A stretch of 64,000 nt of DNA from a virus: positions 1-64,000 of IMG/VR virus record IMGVR_UViG_3300008267_000029. One strand, written 5' to 3'. Below the pieces are notes generated by a model. The model was not told where the DNA came from, did no database searches, and was given only the letters and a program-made list of their open reading frames with translations. Positions within the stretch are counted from its first letter, which is position 1. Every line of letters starts with the position of its first letter. This document shows positions 51,927-63,500 of the stretch, piece by piece. The translations under genes and the position numbers were made by a program.

Positions 51927-54900
51927 TGAGATTTGCTTCCGACGTACAACCAAGTGTTCAACAAGATCCTATTGATAGATATCTAGGTGCTTTAGCTAGT
52001 ACTAAAGCTTATCTGGATCAGAATCTACCAAGGCTTGATGCGGGTATTAATCAGATATTAGGATCCTCTACAGGTAAAATGATCCCTAACGGAATACCGC
52101 AAAACTTAGGAGCTAATGCTTATAACCCATATAAAAACGGTTACGCAAATTTTAATCAGTCTCCCCCTAATAAATCATCTGGTACTTCTGACTACGTTAA
52201 TCAAATTATTGCTAATAACTATAGACCAGGAGCATATCCTAAAGTTCAAGGTCTTGAGCAGTCAAAAGTTTGGGGAATAGAAAGTGGTACTGGTAAACAG
52301 TTTAACTTTGATAGATACTATTCTCATGGTAAGTTTAAAGAACTAGGGTGGAATCCATATATAGATAATGAAGCATACTATAATGCTAACAGTACTTGGG
52401 TAGATGATTTTAAAAGAGCTGCTGGTCAATGGTGGGGTCTTGCCGGTATAGGTCTAACTCAGACAGCTGGTAACTGGGATGATTTATTTTCGTTAAATTC
52501 AAGTGGAGATACTAAAGCTGCTAGAGAGATGTCAAAGGCAATGGGAATTGCAGCATCTACTAGAGGAGGTATAGGAGGATTTGTAACTAATCAATTTGCA
52601 AACTCTGCATATACATTTGGAGTTATTGGAGAAATTGTAGCAGAAGAAGTAGCACTATGGGGAGCAACTGCTCTTACTGAAGGAGCCTTAGGTGAGGTAG
52701 CATTAATGCGCACAGCAAAAAATTTAGATAGGCTTAAAGATGCTGGTAATGCTGCAGATAAAACCGCAGATGTTATTAGAGAAGGTAAAACTGTTGAGGA
52801 CGTTGGTGAAGCATTAGGTACAGCAACTAATTCACTAAATGATATTAATGGAGCACGAAAGTTTTGGAACGGTATAGGTAATTTTATAAACCCGTTTGAT
52901 GATCTTACACAAACAGTAAAGAACTTACGAACTGGAGAGAATGGGTTTGATAAGATGACTGACTTTGCTAAAACCTCAAAAACATTTGGAGCATTCTACA
53001 GGGATGTTCGTATGATGAATACAGCTTTAGCAGAATCACGATTAGAGGGAGGAATGGTTCAGAATGAAACTTTTGATAAGTTAGTTCAAGATCATATTGG
53101 TAGAACAGGTCAGGCTCCAATTGGAGATGATCTTAACAGAATAATGTCTCAAGCTAAATTAGCAGGAGTTAATACAACATTAGCTAACGTACCAGCAATA
53201 TTCTTTTCTAACAAAATTGTATTTGAAAAAGCATTAGGCGGATTCAAACCATTTAAAGAACTTACAAAAGGTGGTCTTGGTACAATGGTAGAAAACGTTG
53301 TTAAGAAAACCGGTAAAGATAGATATGCAGGATTTATAGATACGGCTAATCCTAGAAACTGGTTTACTAAAAAATATGTTAAACATACAATTAATCAGTT
53401 TAAGCCAGCAAACCTAGCTAAGAACGGAATGCGTTATATGGCAGCAAACTTATCAGAAGGTTTGCAAGAGTCATATCAAGAGTCTATCTCTAAGGCTATG
53501 ACCGATTACTATGTTAATACATACATTAGCCCAGAGATAGCAGGTACAGCTTACTATAAACAAATGTTATCTGAAGGATTTGGATCACAATTAAGTGGTC
53601 AAGGAGCTGAAACATTCTTATCAGGTTTCTTAATGGGAGGTTTGGTACAAGGGCCACAATCCCTTCTTACTCAAGCTGCTCCCCAATTAGGTAAAGATCT
53701 TTATAACAAATATAAAAATCCTCAAGAATATTCTAAACAGAAAGAGGAAAGAGCGGCAGAAAGAGCTAAGATTACAAATTTCATGAACGTTCTTGCTTCT
53801 GATCCCAATAAAGTATTCGATTCAATAAGCGCTAATATTAAAGCGCAAAAAGACTTTTCAGAAATAATGGATCGTGCTGAAGAAAATGGAGATAAAAAAG
53901 AACATGGTGATGCTGTACAAGATTCAATATTTACTAACGTACAAACTCTTTTAGATAAAGGTTATATTGATTTATTTACAAATCAGATTGAAGATTATCA
54001 AAAATTAAATGACAATGAGCTAGCTGAAGCATTTGGCTATACTACTCAGTCAGGTGCTAAAGATGAATTTAATAAAGATCTAAGAGGTAGACTAGATTCT
54101 ATCTTAAAGAAAACAAATGATATTAAGGCTCGTCACGAAAAGTATTCTAGTATTAAAAATCCATTTGCCTATGATTCAGATGACTTTGTAGAAAGACTGG
54201 ATTACTTTGGATTTGAAGAAGCTAGAAAACAAGCTATATATAATGAGTATACATACGACAGAGCGCAAAGTCGTATGGCATCCTTGCTGGAAGCTGTAGC
54301 TGCTGACCCTGTTTTAGCAAAAGCTAAAGCTGGAAGAATAACAAGTATTTTTAACGAGTTTCAATTAGATGCAGAACTTGAAACATTAAAGGATGAGATT
54401 AAAATCTACGCCGAAGGTGATGCTAAACAAAAAGAAATCTCAGCTAAAAAACAAAGACAATACGACTCTTTATTAAAAATAAAGAATAGTATGAGCAATC
54501 ACGGTATTGAGGTAGAGCGTGCTCGCAAAGCTGCGGTCAGCCCTGAGAAAACCGATGAAATTAAAAAGGATGTCATTACAAATGAAAGTATTGGCGTAGG
54601 CTCAACAGTTAGTTACCAACCTAGATCTGGATTACCTATTTCTGGTAAAGTAATTAAAAAGACAAATACCAAAGTAACTATTCAATACACTGATAAGAAC
54701 GGCGAGGTAAAAACTAAAGTTGTTAGTATCAATGCTAAAAGCTTAAAGGGAATTGGAACTAGTGGTCAGCAGTTAGAAATAGACTTTGATGGATCAGATC
54801 CTGCATCTCGTAATGTAGATTACTTTAAGAAAGAACTTAAAGCTGATTTAGAAGAATACTTAAAAGTATTAGCTGAGAATTCAGAAGATGGAGGACAGCC

Positions 54901-57562
54901 TATTCTGTCTACAGATATAGATAGAATATTTTCTTATCTAGAGGACTATCTAGAATTAGGAGTAGATGCTAGAGCAGCAAGTATGAACGTTAACTTACTT
55001 AACGATCCTATGTACTTCTCTGAGGCAGCTAAAAAATTCAGTGCTGCTGCTAAAGCCGCTCAAGAAATTGCGGCTAAGAAACTACAAGAAGCTTGGGATG
55101 TATACGAAGCTCGTATGCAAACTAATCAATTACTTCGCGATATCTACGAAAAATTCAATGTCTTCTTCATGCCGGAAGAGATTGATAAATTAATTAAAGG
55201 AGAAAGTATACCATCTGTATTTATTGACGCTGGTACTAAGAAACCAATAGAAACAAATAGCCTTAAGTATAAAGAGATATTAGAATTCTTAGAACTATTT
55301 GAGGAGGCTAACGGGTTTACTTTAGCAGGTAAAGAAATATCTGAAGAAGGTGCTGAGTCTTTCCAAAGACCATATGACTTTACAGAAAAGGATGATACTA
55401 GAACATATAAAGACTTTGTAAAAGCTTTAGGATTAGATCCTAAACTTAAGAGTCAGATGGTTTCTACAAAAGATTTACTGAATTATATAATCAAAAATAA
55501 GTTTAGTAAACCGGGAGCTAAAGCTTTAGCTAGAAGATTAATGACTACCGTCAAAGATTCTGATCAGATAGAAATTAGTTCTACCTCTTCTCAAGCATTT
55601 ACTTACTCTAAAACTGCAGGTATTACTATAGATTTAAGATACTCTTCAAAAGACTACGGTCAAATGCAAGTTTCTTTAGAATACTCTGTCCTAAATCCAA
55701 TGCTTCAGAAGATTGTAGAAGAAGGATTGCTTGACGATAAGTTTACTAAGGCTACCACAAATCTTATGGATGCCGTAAGAGAATACTACGAAGCAAATAG
55801 AGATTCTATAAAAGATCCGAATCTAAATGCAATGTTTAAATTCATGCTTTCTAGTCCACAGGCATTCTTATCCGAGGCTTTGACTAATACTGTTGCTCAA
55901 ACAGAACTAGAAGCTATACCGTATAAGAATACAAATAAGAATCTATGGGAGGAAGTATTAGATGCATTTAGAGAGTTCTTAGCTAAACTCTTAGGGTTCT
56001 CTCAAAGTTCTAGTAATACAGCTTTGACTGAGGCAATAGGTATTATATCTAATAAAGTAGAAAACAGACCTATTATAGGAAGCACTGAAGATACAGGTAT
56101 TACTCCAACTGATACAAGCGCTGCAGCAATTACTGTAGATACACCGTTTAATGATATGCCAAGAGATCTGCAGACTATGTTACGTGCAGAACTTAAAATC
56201 TTTAACCAGGAACAAATATCTAATAACAAACCTATTATTCCTGATTCAGAAATTACCCGATTCATTAAACAAAACGATAGAGCTAAAAAACTTATTGATA
56301 ACTACAATAAACGAAACGGTCTTACAGGCACACCTACTAGTACACCTGCAACAGAGCCTACAGCTTTCACAGTTACCGTAGATGGTTACAACATCAATAC
56401 TTACGAAGATGGAAATATCGATGTAACTAAAGATGGAGAAGTAATAGCAGTTGGACTAGCTAACGAAGCTGAGGCAATGGCTGCTATCGAACAGCATAAG
56501 AAAGAACAAAGACCTGTATTTAAAATTAAACAGAAATTCAAAGGTCTACTTATATACACAACTCTTGCTAGTAGTGTAGATGATCTAGATAGCATTAAGG
56601 AAGGAGTCATCAATGGGGAAACTTTATTAGCTGAGGCTTTAGCTGATAATGGACAAAGCATTGAAGGTACTACTATAGATGCAGTAATGTATAAGCTTTT
56701 TGTAAAAGACAAAGCTCTTGCAGAAAAAGTATACGATGATGCGTTAGCTAAAATGGAGGCTGCGGTTAATGCCGGAGATACTGTAGTAACAACTATAGGA
56801 CGATTTGCTCAGAAGGCTGATATGGTACTTATCCACACTAACGATAACGTAATTGTTGATAAAGCTGGTAAAGATGCTGTATCTAGAGTTAGAGCTTACG
56901 AAAGCGCAGCTAAGAAAACAAAGGTTAAAAGCAATATCCAGATCTTAGAGATTGACTCTCCTATTATAGACGTACTTACAGGAAAAGCTAAGGCTACATC
57001 TCTTAAAGAGAAGTACAAAGGCAAGGTAAAAGAAAGTATCGAGAATGCTAAATCTATGGAGGAGCTTGATGATATTAACAGAGAAACAACTTCTTTAATT
57101 CTTGAAGATGAGAACCTTACAGCTGAAGAGTTTAAGGAACTTATGAATAAAAAAATGCAGGAATTATCATCAAAAATTCCTACCTTTGAAGAAGTAGAGA
57201 AGAACGATTTAGTAGTAATGAAAGATAGAAAACAGTACGGTCGAAGCGGCATTGTACAAGTTCTTGGAAAGAATACTACTAACGGCACGGTTAAAGTAAA
57301 ACGACTTAATTCAAATGAAGCTATGACTTTATCAAAGGAAGAATTCGAAAATGGTGCCGAGTACATGTATCGCGCAGGTACTGAGAAACTTGAACAAACT
57401 GTTACAATAACTGCTGACGAAAAACAAAACTCCAACTCTAATATGGAAAGCGCAGGAGACATTAATAATGTTGACGCTATCAGAGAAGATATGGAAAAGG
57501 CGAAGAACTCTTCTGCCGAAGATATAGATGATGAATTTACTAACTCATTTGGCTGCGAATAA
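51926..57562 (+). CDS. Giant internal virion protein with a degenerate zincin-like and SH3-like domains
   Basis: 1878 residues. N-terminal region: FDRYYSHGKFKELGWNPYID followed by Gly/Ala-rich hydrophobic stretches (GIGGFVTNQFANSAYTFGVI), similar to crAss-like large cargo proteins. An SH3-like segment (GVGSTVSYQPRSGLPISGKV) is at ~889-945 and a second (NDLVVMKDRKQYGRSGIVQV) near 1760-1812. At ~1245-1340 a stretch with QVSLEYSVLNPMLQKIV, then SPQAFLSEALTNTVAQTELE and LWEEVLDAFREFLAKLLG, follows the layout of zincin domains of phage polyvalent proteins, but the HExxH position is LEYSVLN, so it should be inactive. The C-terminal ~350 residues are helical and unassigned. Confidence 0.6.
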   Translation: MRFASDVQPSVQQDPIDRYLGALASTKAYLDQNLPRLDAGINQILGSSTGKMIPNGIPQNLGANAYNPYKNGYANFNQSPPNKSSGTSDYVNQIIANNYRPGAYPKVQGLEQSKVWGIESGTGKQFNFDRYYSHGKFKELGWNPYIDNEAYYNANSTWVDDFKRAAGQWWGLAGIGLTQTAGNWDDLFSLNSSGDTKAAREMSKAMGIAASTRGGIGGFVTNQFANSAYTFGVIGEIVAEEVALWGATALTEGALGEVALMRTAKNLDRLKDAGNAADKTADVIREGKTVEDVGEALGTATNSLNDINGARKFWNGIGNFINPFDDLTQTVKNLRTGENGFDKMTDFAKTSKTFGAFYRDVRMMNTALAESRLEGGMVQNETFDKLVQDHIGRTGQAPIGDDLNRIMSQAKLAGVNTTLANVPAIFFSNKIVFEKALGGFKPFKELTKGGLGTMVENVVKKTGKDRYAGFIDTANPRNWFTKKYVKHTINQFKPANLAKNGMRYMAANLSEGLQESYQESISKAMTDYYVNTYISPEIAGTAYYKQMLSEGFGSQLSGQGAETFLSGFLMGGLVQGPQSLLTQAAPQLGKDLYNKYKNPQEYSKQKEERAAERAKITNFMNVLASDPNKVFDSISANIKAQKDFSEIMDRAEENGDKKEHGDAVQDSIFTNVQTLLDKGYIDLFTNQIEDYQKLNDNELAEAFGYTTQSGAKDEFNKDLRGRLDSILKKTNDIKARHEKYSSIKNPFAYDSDDFVERLDYFGFEEARKQAIYNEYTYDRAQSRMASLLEAVAADPVLAKAKAGRITSIFNEFQLDAELETLKDEIKIYAEGDAKQKEISAKKQRQYDSLLKIKNSMSNHGIEVERARKAAVSPEKTDEIKKDVITNESIGVGSTVSYQPRSGLPISGKVIKKTNTKVTIQYTDKNGEVKTKVVSINAKSLKGIGTSGQQLEIDFDGSDPASRNVDYFKKELKADLEEYLKVLAENSEDGGQPILSTDIDRIFSYLEDYLELGVDARAASMNVNLLNDPMYFSEAAKKFSAAAKAAQEIAAKKLQEAWDVYEARMQTNQLLRDIYEKFNVFFMPEEIDKLIKGESIPSVFIDAGTKKPIETNSLKYKEILEFLELFEEANGFTLAGKEISEEGAESFQRPYDFTEKDDTRTYKDFVKALGLDPKLKSQMVSTKDLLNYIIKNKFSKPGAKALARRLMTTVKDSDQIEISSTSSQAFTYSKTAGITIDLRYSSKDYGQMQVSLEYSVLNPMLQKIVEEGLLDDKFTKATTNLMDAVREYYEANRDSIKDPNLNAMFKFMLSSPQAFLSEALTNTVAQTELEAIPYKNTNKNLWEEVLDAFREFLAKLLGFSQSSSNTALTEAIGIISNKVENRPIIGSTEDTGITPTDTSAAAITVDTPFNDMPRDLQTMLRAELKIFNQEQISNNKPIIPDSEITRFIKQNDRAKKLIDNYNKRNGLTGTPTSTPATEPTAFTVTVDGYNINTYEDGNIDVTKDGEVIAVGLANEAEAMAAIEQHKKEQRPVFKIKQKFKGLLIYTTLASSVDDLDSIKEGVINGETLLAEALADNGQSIEGTTIDAVMYKLFVKDKALAEKVYDDALAKMEAAVNAGDTVVTTIGRFAQKADMVLIHTNDNVIVDKAGKDAVSRVRAYESAAKKTKVKSNIQILEIDSPIIDVLTGKAKATSLKEKYKGKVKESIENAKSMEELDDINRETTSLILEDENLTAEEFKELMNKKMQELSSKIPTFEEVEKNDLVVMKDRKQYGRSGIVQVLGKNTTNGTVKVKRLNSNEAMTLSKEEFENGAEYMYRAGTEKLEQTVTITADEKQNSNSNMESAGDINNVDAIREDMEKAKNSSAEDIDDEFTNSFGCE

Positions 57563-60500
57563 TGATTAACTGTACCCTAAGTAACAAACAATTAAGGATC
57601 CTTCGTACTAAAATTGCGAAGGATCTTTTGACTTATGTAGATAACAACGAAAACTTTGATCTTAAAGATTATCTATCTAAAATCTACAATCAAGTTAACG
57701 ATGCTACAAAGAACCAGAACTTAGCTTTGGACTATGCTAGAGTATCTCTTCCTTTTATCAAACAGCTTTTAGGAGTAGACAATACTCTTGAGAACTTACC
57801 TGAGCAAGGATTAAATATTGCTGAGCTGTACAAAACAACTAGATTAGCTGGAGACGATAAGAATGGTTTTCAAGTCGTAGTAGACTACTTAGGTGTTACT
57901 ATTAATCCCGCTAAGAATCTTGGTGAGGTAAAAAAAGATCTTGAAAAAGAAGAAGATCAAGAAAAAGCAGCTAAGAAAAATGTCGATAATCGCGTAGTTC
58001 CTACTATCTATAAAGAGACAAGAAAGCCTTATGATCCTGTATCAACTAGTATGCAGGAAGTTTTATCTGGTAAACCGGAATCGGTAAGAGATCCTAGAAT
58101 GAAAATATACAGTGACATTACCAAAATGATACTGGATAAAATTCCACTTGGTGGAGCAAAGGACTTTGAAGGAATTGAATATCCAGGAGTAAACGGGGGG
58201 ATCTTTGTTAAGATGATGCGATACAATAGAATCGCAGTTAATGATACCTTTCCTCATGTAAAAGAGGTTATCGAATCAGGTGTAGACCAAGACTATATAA
58301 TTGAAGACTATAACTTTGCTTTTGTTTATGTACTAACCGATAAAGACGGCAATGAACTTCGCTTTAACGATAAGGGAGAAGTTACCAAAAGTGGAACTTT
58401 AGTTTATTACAATACTCGATTTCTACCAAAGAGAGGATCGAATAAGTTATTTGATGTAGACAATGTTACTAATACCCAAAAACCTATAGAGGTTGCTAAA
58501 AATTTAGGTATTTCTATTGAGGAAGCAACAGAATTTTTAAGAAGTGGCTTCGAGGAATTAGCAAAGGCTTACGATTATATTAGATTAAAAGATGGTAATA
58601 GTATAATGTATTCTATTACCGGCGGAAGCAAAGGTGCTATTGTGGATAATAACCGCAAGATGGTTCCGTTTCAAACTAGAATTTTTAGAAACGAGCCCCT
58701 AAGCTTTGCCTTTTATGCTAAAGACAAACTAAAACCTGGAGATTTCTCAGGGGTATATGTAACCGGTGCACAATCTAACTACCCGGTATTAATAGCTCCT
58801 AGAAGTATATCTGATTCGCTTGCAACAGACTTGGTAGAAATGTTAACGAAATCCGTTAATAAATCTGATGGTCAGCCGCTAAGTAATAAAGAGAAAGTTG
58901 ACATACTTTCTACATACATACTTAACTCTGTTAAAGATATACAGTATGGTGTAGATAAAAGCAATGGGGCAATATACATAAAGCTAGAGGGACAACCTTT
59001 AAAGCTTTCATCGCCAGAAGCAGCTGATACATTAAAGAACGTTTTCCTAAAACAACCTAGTGGATTTGATAGAAAAAACATTATAGCATTACCGCTAGCT
59101 AATAGCAACAAAAATGTTACAGTCTTTTCTAGAAATCCTAATGGTACATTTAGCACAGAGTCTGTTCCGTACATGACGTACTTGGAGCAGAATATGGACA
59201 TGAACGTAGAGTTAGACGAAGACGGACTACTTAAACGTTATAACCCATACTTTAATCTTATGATTAACCTTGACAGTATGGGCAAGGTATTATTAGATAA
59301 TGGTAATGTAGACGAAAAAGAAGAGACTAATAATGAAAAGGTAGCTAGACTTAGAGCGGAGGAACAAATAGAAATTCTTAAGAAAATACCTAACATAGAT
59401 AGTTATAAAGTAAAAGGTAAGATTGATAGCAATCTTATGCCTGAAGATATTAAAAAAATATATCAGGAAATTTATGATAGATATGATGCTGTTATCACGC
59501 CTATACTAAGAGATCAGATAGAACTTGAGATAATGGAAACTCTTTCTAAGGTTCAAGATGTAGCAGCATTTACCGGGGCTAGAGATCTAACTCCAAAGGA
59601 ACAAACCGAACAAGATAGAATTATAGCAGAGATTACAAAGAAGTATTTAGGAAGTTCTAAAAAAATAGCTAAGCCCGTAACTAATACTACAGAAAACAAA
59701 CCAGAAGAGTTTGTTAATCATTCTGGAGGAGCATATGGCGGAGATACTCTTTGGGATATTATAGGAAGAAGATTTGGTGTAGTAGAACACAGACATTATA
59801 GAGAAGCAAGTAATAGGAATCTATCTAAAAAACTTAGAGACTTTGGTGTATCAGCAACTGTCCTTACAAAGGAACAGATGGATACAGCCAGACAAGAGAT
59901 AAAAGACTTAATTAATAAAGATTACCCAGATACCGTAGAAGGAAACTTACAGGTAAGAAACTACTACCAAGTTGCTAATGCGGATTCTGTATTTGCAGTT
60001 GCTCCAATTCTTAGAGTACATAAGGATACAAGAGGAACAGTAGTTAAAAAAATAAAGGCTGTAACGGGAGGAACGAATACAGCCGTGCAATTAGCTATAG
60101 CATTAAACAAACCTGTTTACATTTGGGATGCTGGTAGCAAAAGTTATGAAGGCACAGGAAGATGGTATACTTATGATTATTCTGTAGAACAATTTGTGCC
60201 AACAGATACACCTACTCTTACTAAAAACTTTGCCGGCGTAGGTACAAGAGATGTCGAAGACTATGACGTTAAAGATAGATTTGATCAATGGGGACCAAGA
60301 TTTCAGTATGTAGGAAAAGACATAGAGCTTGAGGCAATACAAGCAATTACCGATGTATATGAAAAAACTTTTGGTAGCAAACCCGAAGTAGATCCATTTG
60401 TAAAAGCGGATGCTTTACCACCTATCGAACAAAATTTTGAAGATGGTGAGGGCGGTAGAACTATGCAGCCTCAGTTTAAAGGTAAGTCTGCAATGGACTT

Positions 60501-63500
60501 AATTATATCTGGAGATAGAACTAGAACTACTAGAGCAAATACAGATATTACAAGAATGCTCAAAGACTATAATCTACCAAGTATTACTGCTCTTAAGGGT
60601 ATGATTGTTAGAATGGTCGACAGAAACGGTAGACAAGTATATGCAAGAATAACAGACGTCTCTAGATTTAATAAAACATACCAGCTTGACACGTGGCAGA
60701 AGGAGGGATGGGACGAGGCTACAACAGATAAGCTTTTAGGTAAGTACCCATACGCTATAGAATTTGAGGTAGTTAAAGATCCTGGTCAAAAAACTGCTAC
60801 AGAAGTTAAAACTGTATCGGAAGACTATGGTGTTGTACAAGCTGAAACTAATCCTACGGAAAGCGAAAAGCAAGCAGACATTGATTTAATTAAGCCACAT
60901 ATACAAAGACAGGCCTTTAAAGAAAATGTAGGTAAGTATGCTAATGAAATGTTCCATTACTCTTTAAGATGGGGTAGAAAAAACTATAACTTCTTTGTAT
61001 TAAAAGATGGAAAGTATGTTAAATCTACAATAGCTGACGAGGGATCTCAACTATATTCTAAAGATAGAAATGGTAATTACGTTAAATCAAATAGAAAAGA
61101 TAAGGCTGCTTATAACAACGGATTAATTAATCCATTAGATATTGATTCTTTTGCAGGAAAAGGAGATATGTATGGCTATGATCTAGTAGATCAGAACGGA
61201 GATCCTCTTCCATCGATTTCAGAATTACAACCGATTATAGATAAAATTGAATCTGCTCTCGGTATAAGCATGAGAAATTACGACTCTGTCATAGGTAATA
61301 TTTATTTACCTGGAGAGTATGTATATCCACATAAGGATACTTCTGAAAGTAAATCAGCAAGAAAGTATCCTGTTATTGTATACAGTATTGGTAACGATGC
61401 TGGATTAGGTATAGTGGATAATAACGAAGGTAAGATGACTTTTGCTAACGAGTATGATGCAAAATGGTTACCAGCTGGTGAAAAATTAAAAGGTTATACA
61501 AATGAGGTATTAACAAAGCACGGTAGTATCTATACTTTCGGTATGGGCGGTAAGGGTAGATTTGAATTAACTCATAGTACGCCGATTAATTCTAAGAAAG
61601 ATACTCCTCAATCTCCGATAACATTACCAAACGGAAAAGTAGTAACTAACTATACTATTACTCTTACTTTTAGAAGAGCTGCAGACCTAGCAGAAGGTAT
61701 GGCAGATTCTCCTACAACGTCTGATAAAGTTAGCGCAGTAGAAAAGAAAGCTGCAGAAGTTGTACAGAAAGTAGAACCGCAACAGATATTCCGTAGAGGA
61801 AGATCAAGTGCAGATAGTAATATATTAGATAACTTGATGAACGATGACGACTTCATCGATAAAAACGGTAAGAACAAATTAGGTATTCAAGGTAATATTA
61901 AAGCAACTAGAGAACAGATTGCTTTAGCTAAAACCTGGTACGAGAATAGCCCGCTTAGCAAACACATACCATTTAAGGTAATGTTCAATGCTATCAATAC
62001 TGCTACTAAAAACGGTATTGCTCGTTGGGATGTAAACGGTATTACACTGTTTAAAGGATCGGATTACTCTGATCTATACCACGAAGCATGGCACGGCTTT
62101 ACACAGATGTTCTTGACTAAAGAAGAAAGAGATAAACTATATAACGAAGCACGATTAAACAAAGGATCGTTTGTAGCATTTGACGGAAGTACTGTAACAT
62201 TTGGAGCAGCTACTGATGAACAAATAGAAGAATACTTGGCGGAGGACTTCCGCGAGTATATGCTTGGTAAAGGAAAGAAAGTATTAGACAAGACCCCGGT
62301 TAAGAAGAACATCTTCCAAAAGATATTTGAATTCTTAAAGGCATTGTTCGGTAAGACTAATGCTGATGACGTTATTACTAATGGTAACAATAACAGCTAT
62401 ACCAACGAGCTATACGAGAAACTAAGAGTAGGAGATCTAAACCAGTTTACATTTAACCAGGCTAATAGAGTATTTACTACTTTGAATAAGGTAGTAACTA
62501 CAACTACTCCTAAAGATAATACTACCCCAGCTAAACTAGGATACGAAGCCTCAGCATTAATTGGATCTACAGTAGATGCATTATTTGTTGAAGCTATCGC
62601 TAAGTTAAATGGCGGTAAGACACACGTATTTACTACAGCGGCTATACGTACAGTAAAAGGACGTACCACAGTATATAAGTACGTATTACAAGAACTAACT
62701 AAGCAGTTAGAGAACGTGTATCTAGACAAACTCGACATGGAGGCTAAAGGACTAGATACACAAGATATAAACTATGAACTAGATACTCTATCCTATGCGG
62801 TAAAACACTTCGGTAAGCCCGATGAGGTTCTTAAACCAACAGGGGTAATGAAGTACCACATGGAGACTAGTAAGTTTATGGAGTTTGACGATCGACAAAT
62901 AGTAGAGCTGAATAAGATCGATGATAGTAAACTAACTATCAAGAACGAGTTCGAATCTAAATCGGGTAACGAAATGTCGGGTAAAGAGAAAGCCTCTCCT
63001 ATCCTTCTATATACTATCCGTGGTTTATATGCTTACGATACTGACGGTAGCGTCAAGACTAACAGATTAGGTTTCCCTAAACTGATGGACCCTAATGCTG
63101 CATGGAACCGTATATATAATATTACAGACGGAGCTAGAAACATCCAAGATGTTTATAACAGATTGTCTGAGGCAGCGGTAGACTACCCTGCTATTGCGCA
63201 ATTCCTTGAGAAGGTAGGACCTCCTACTAATATGGAGACTAGCTCTCAACAGTTATGGACAGATATTACAAATGTCCTTACTATGAAGCGTATCCCTCTT
63301 ATGGCAGTACGCGCTACTTTCTCTTCAGAGTTAGTAGAAGCTGTAGATCCTGAGACCGGAGAAGTTTTAATGGAGGGTAACAAACCTATCAAAGAAACAG
63401 TAACTACGTTTAAGGTTACTCCTACAAGAGCAGGTGGTGAATACAGCAAGGTTGGTGCTAAATGGGATAACTACTTTGCAGTAGCCGCACCTAATCAATA

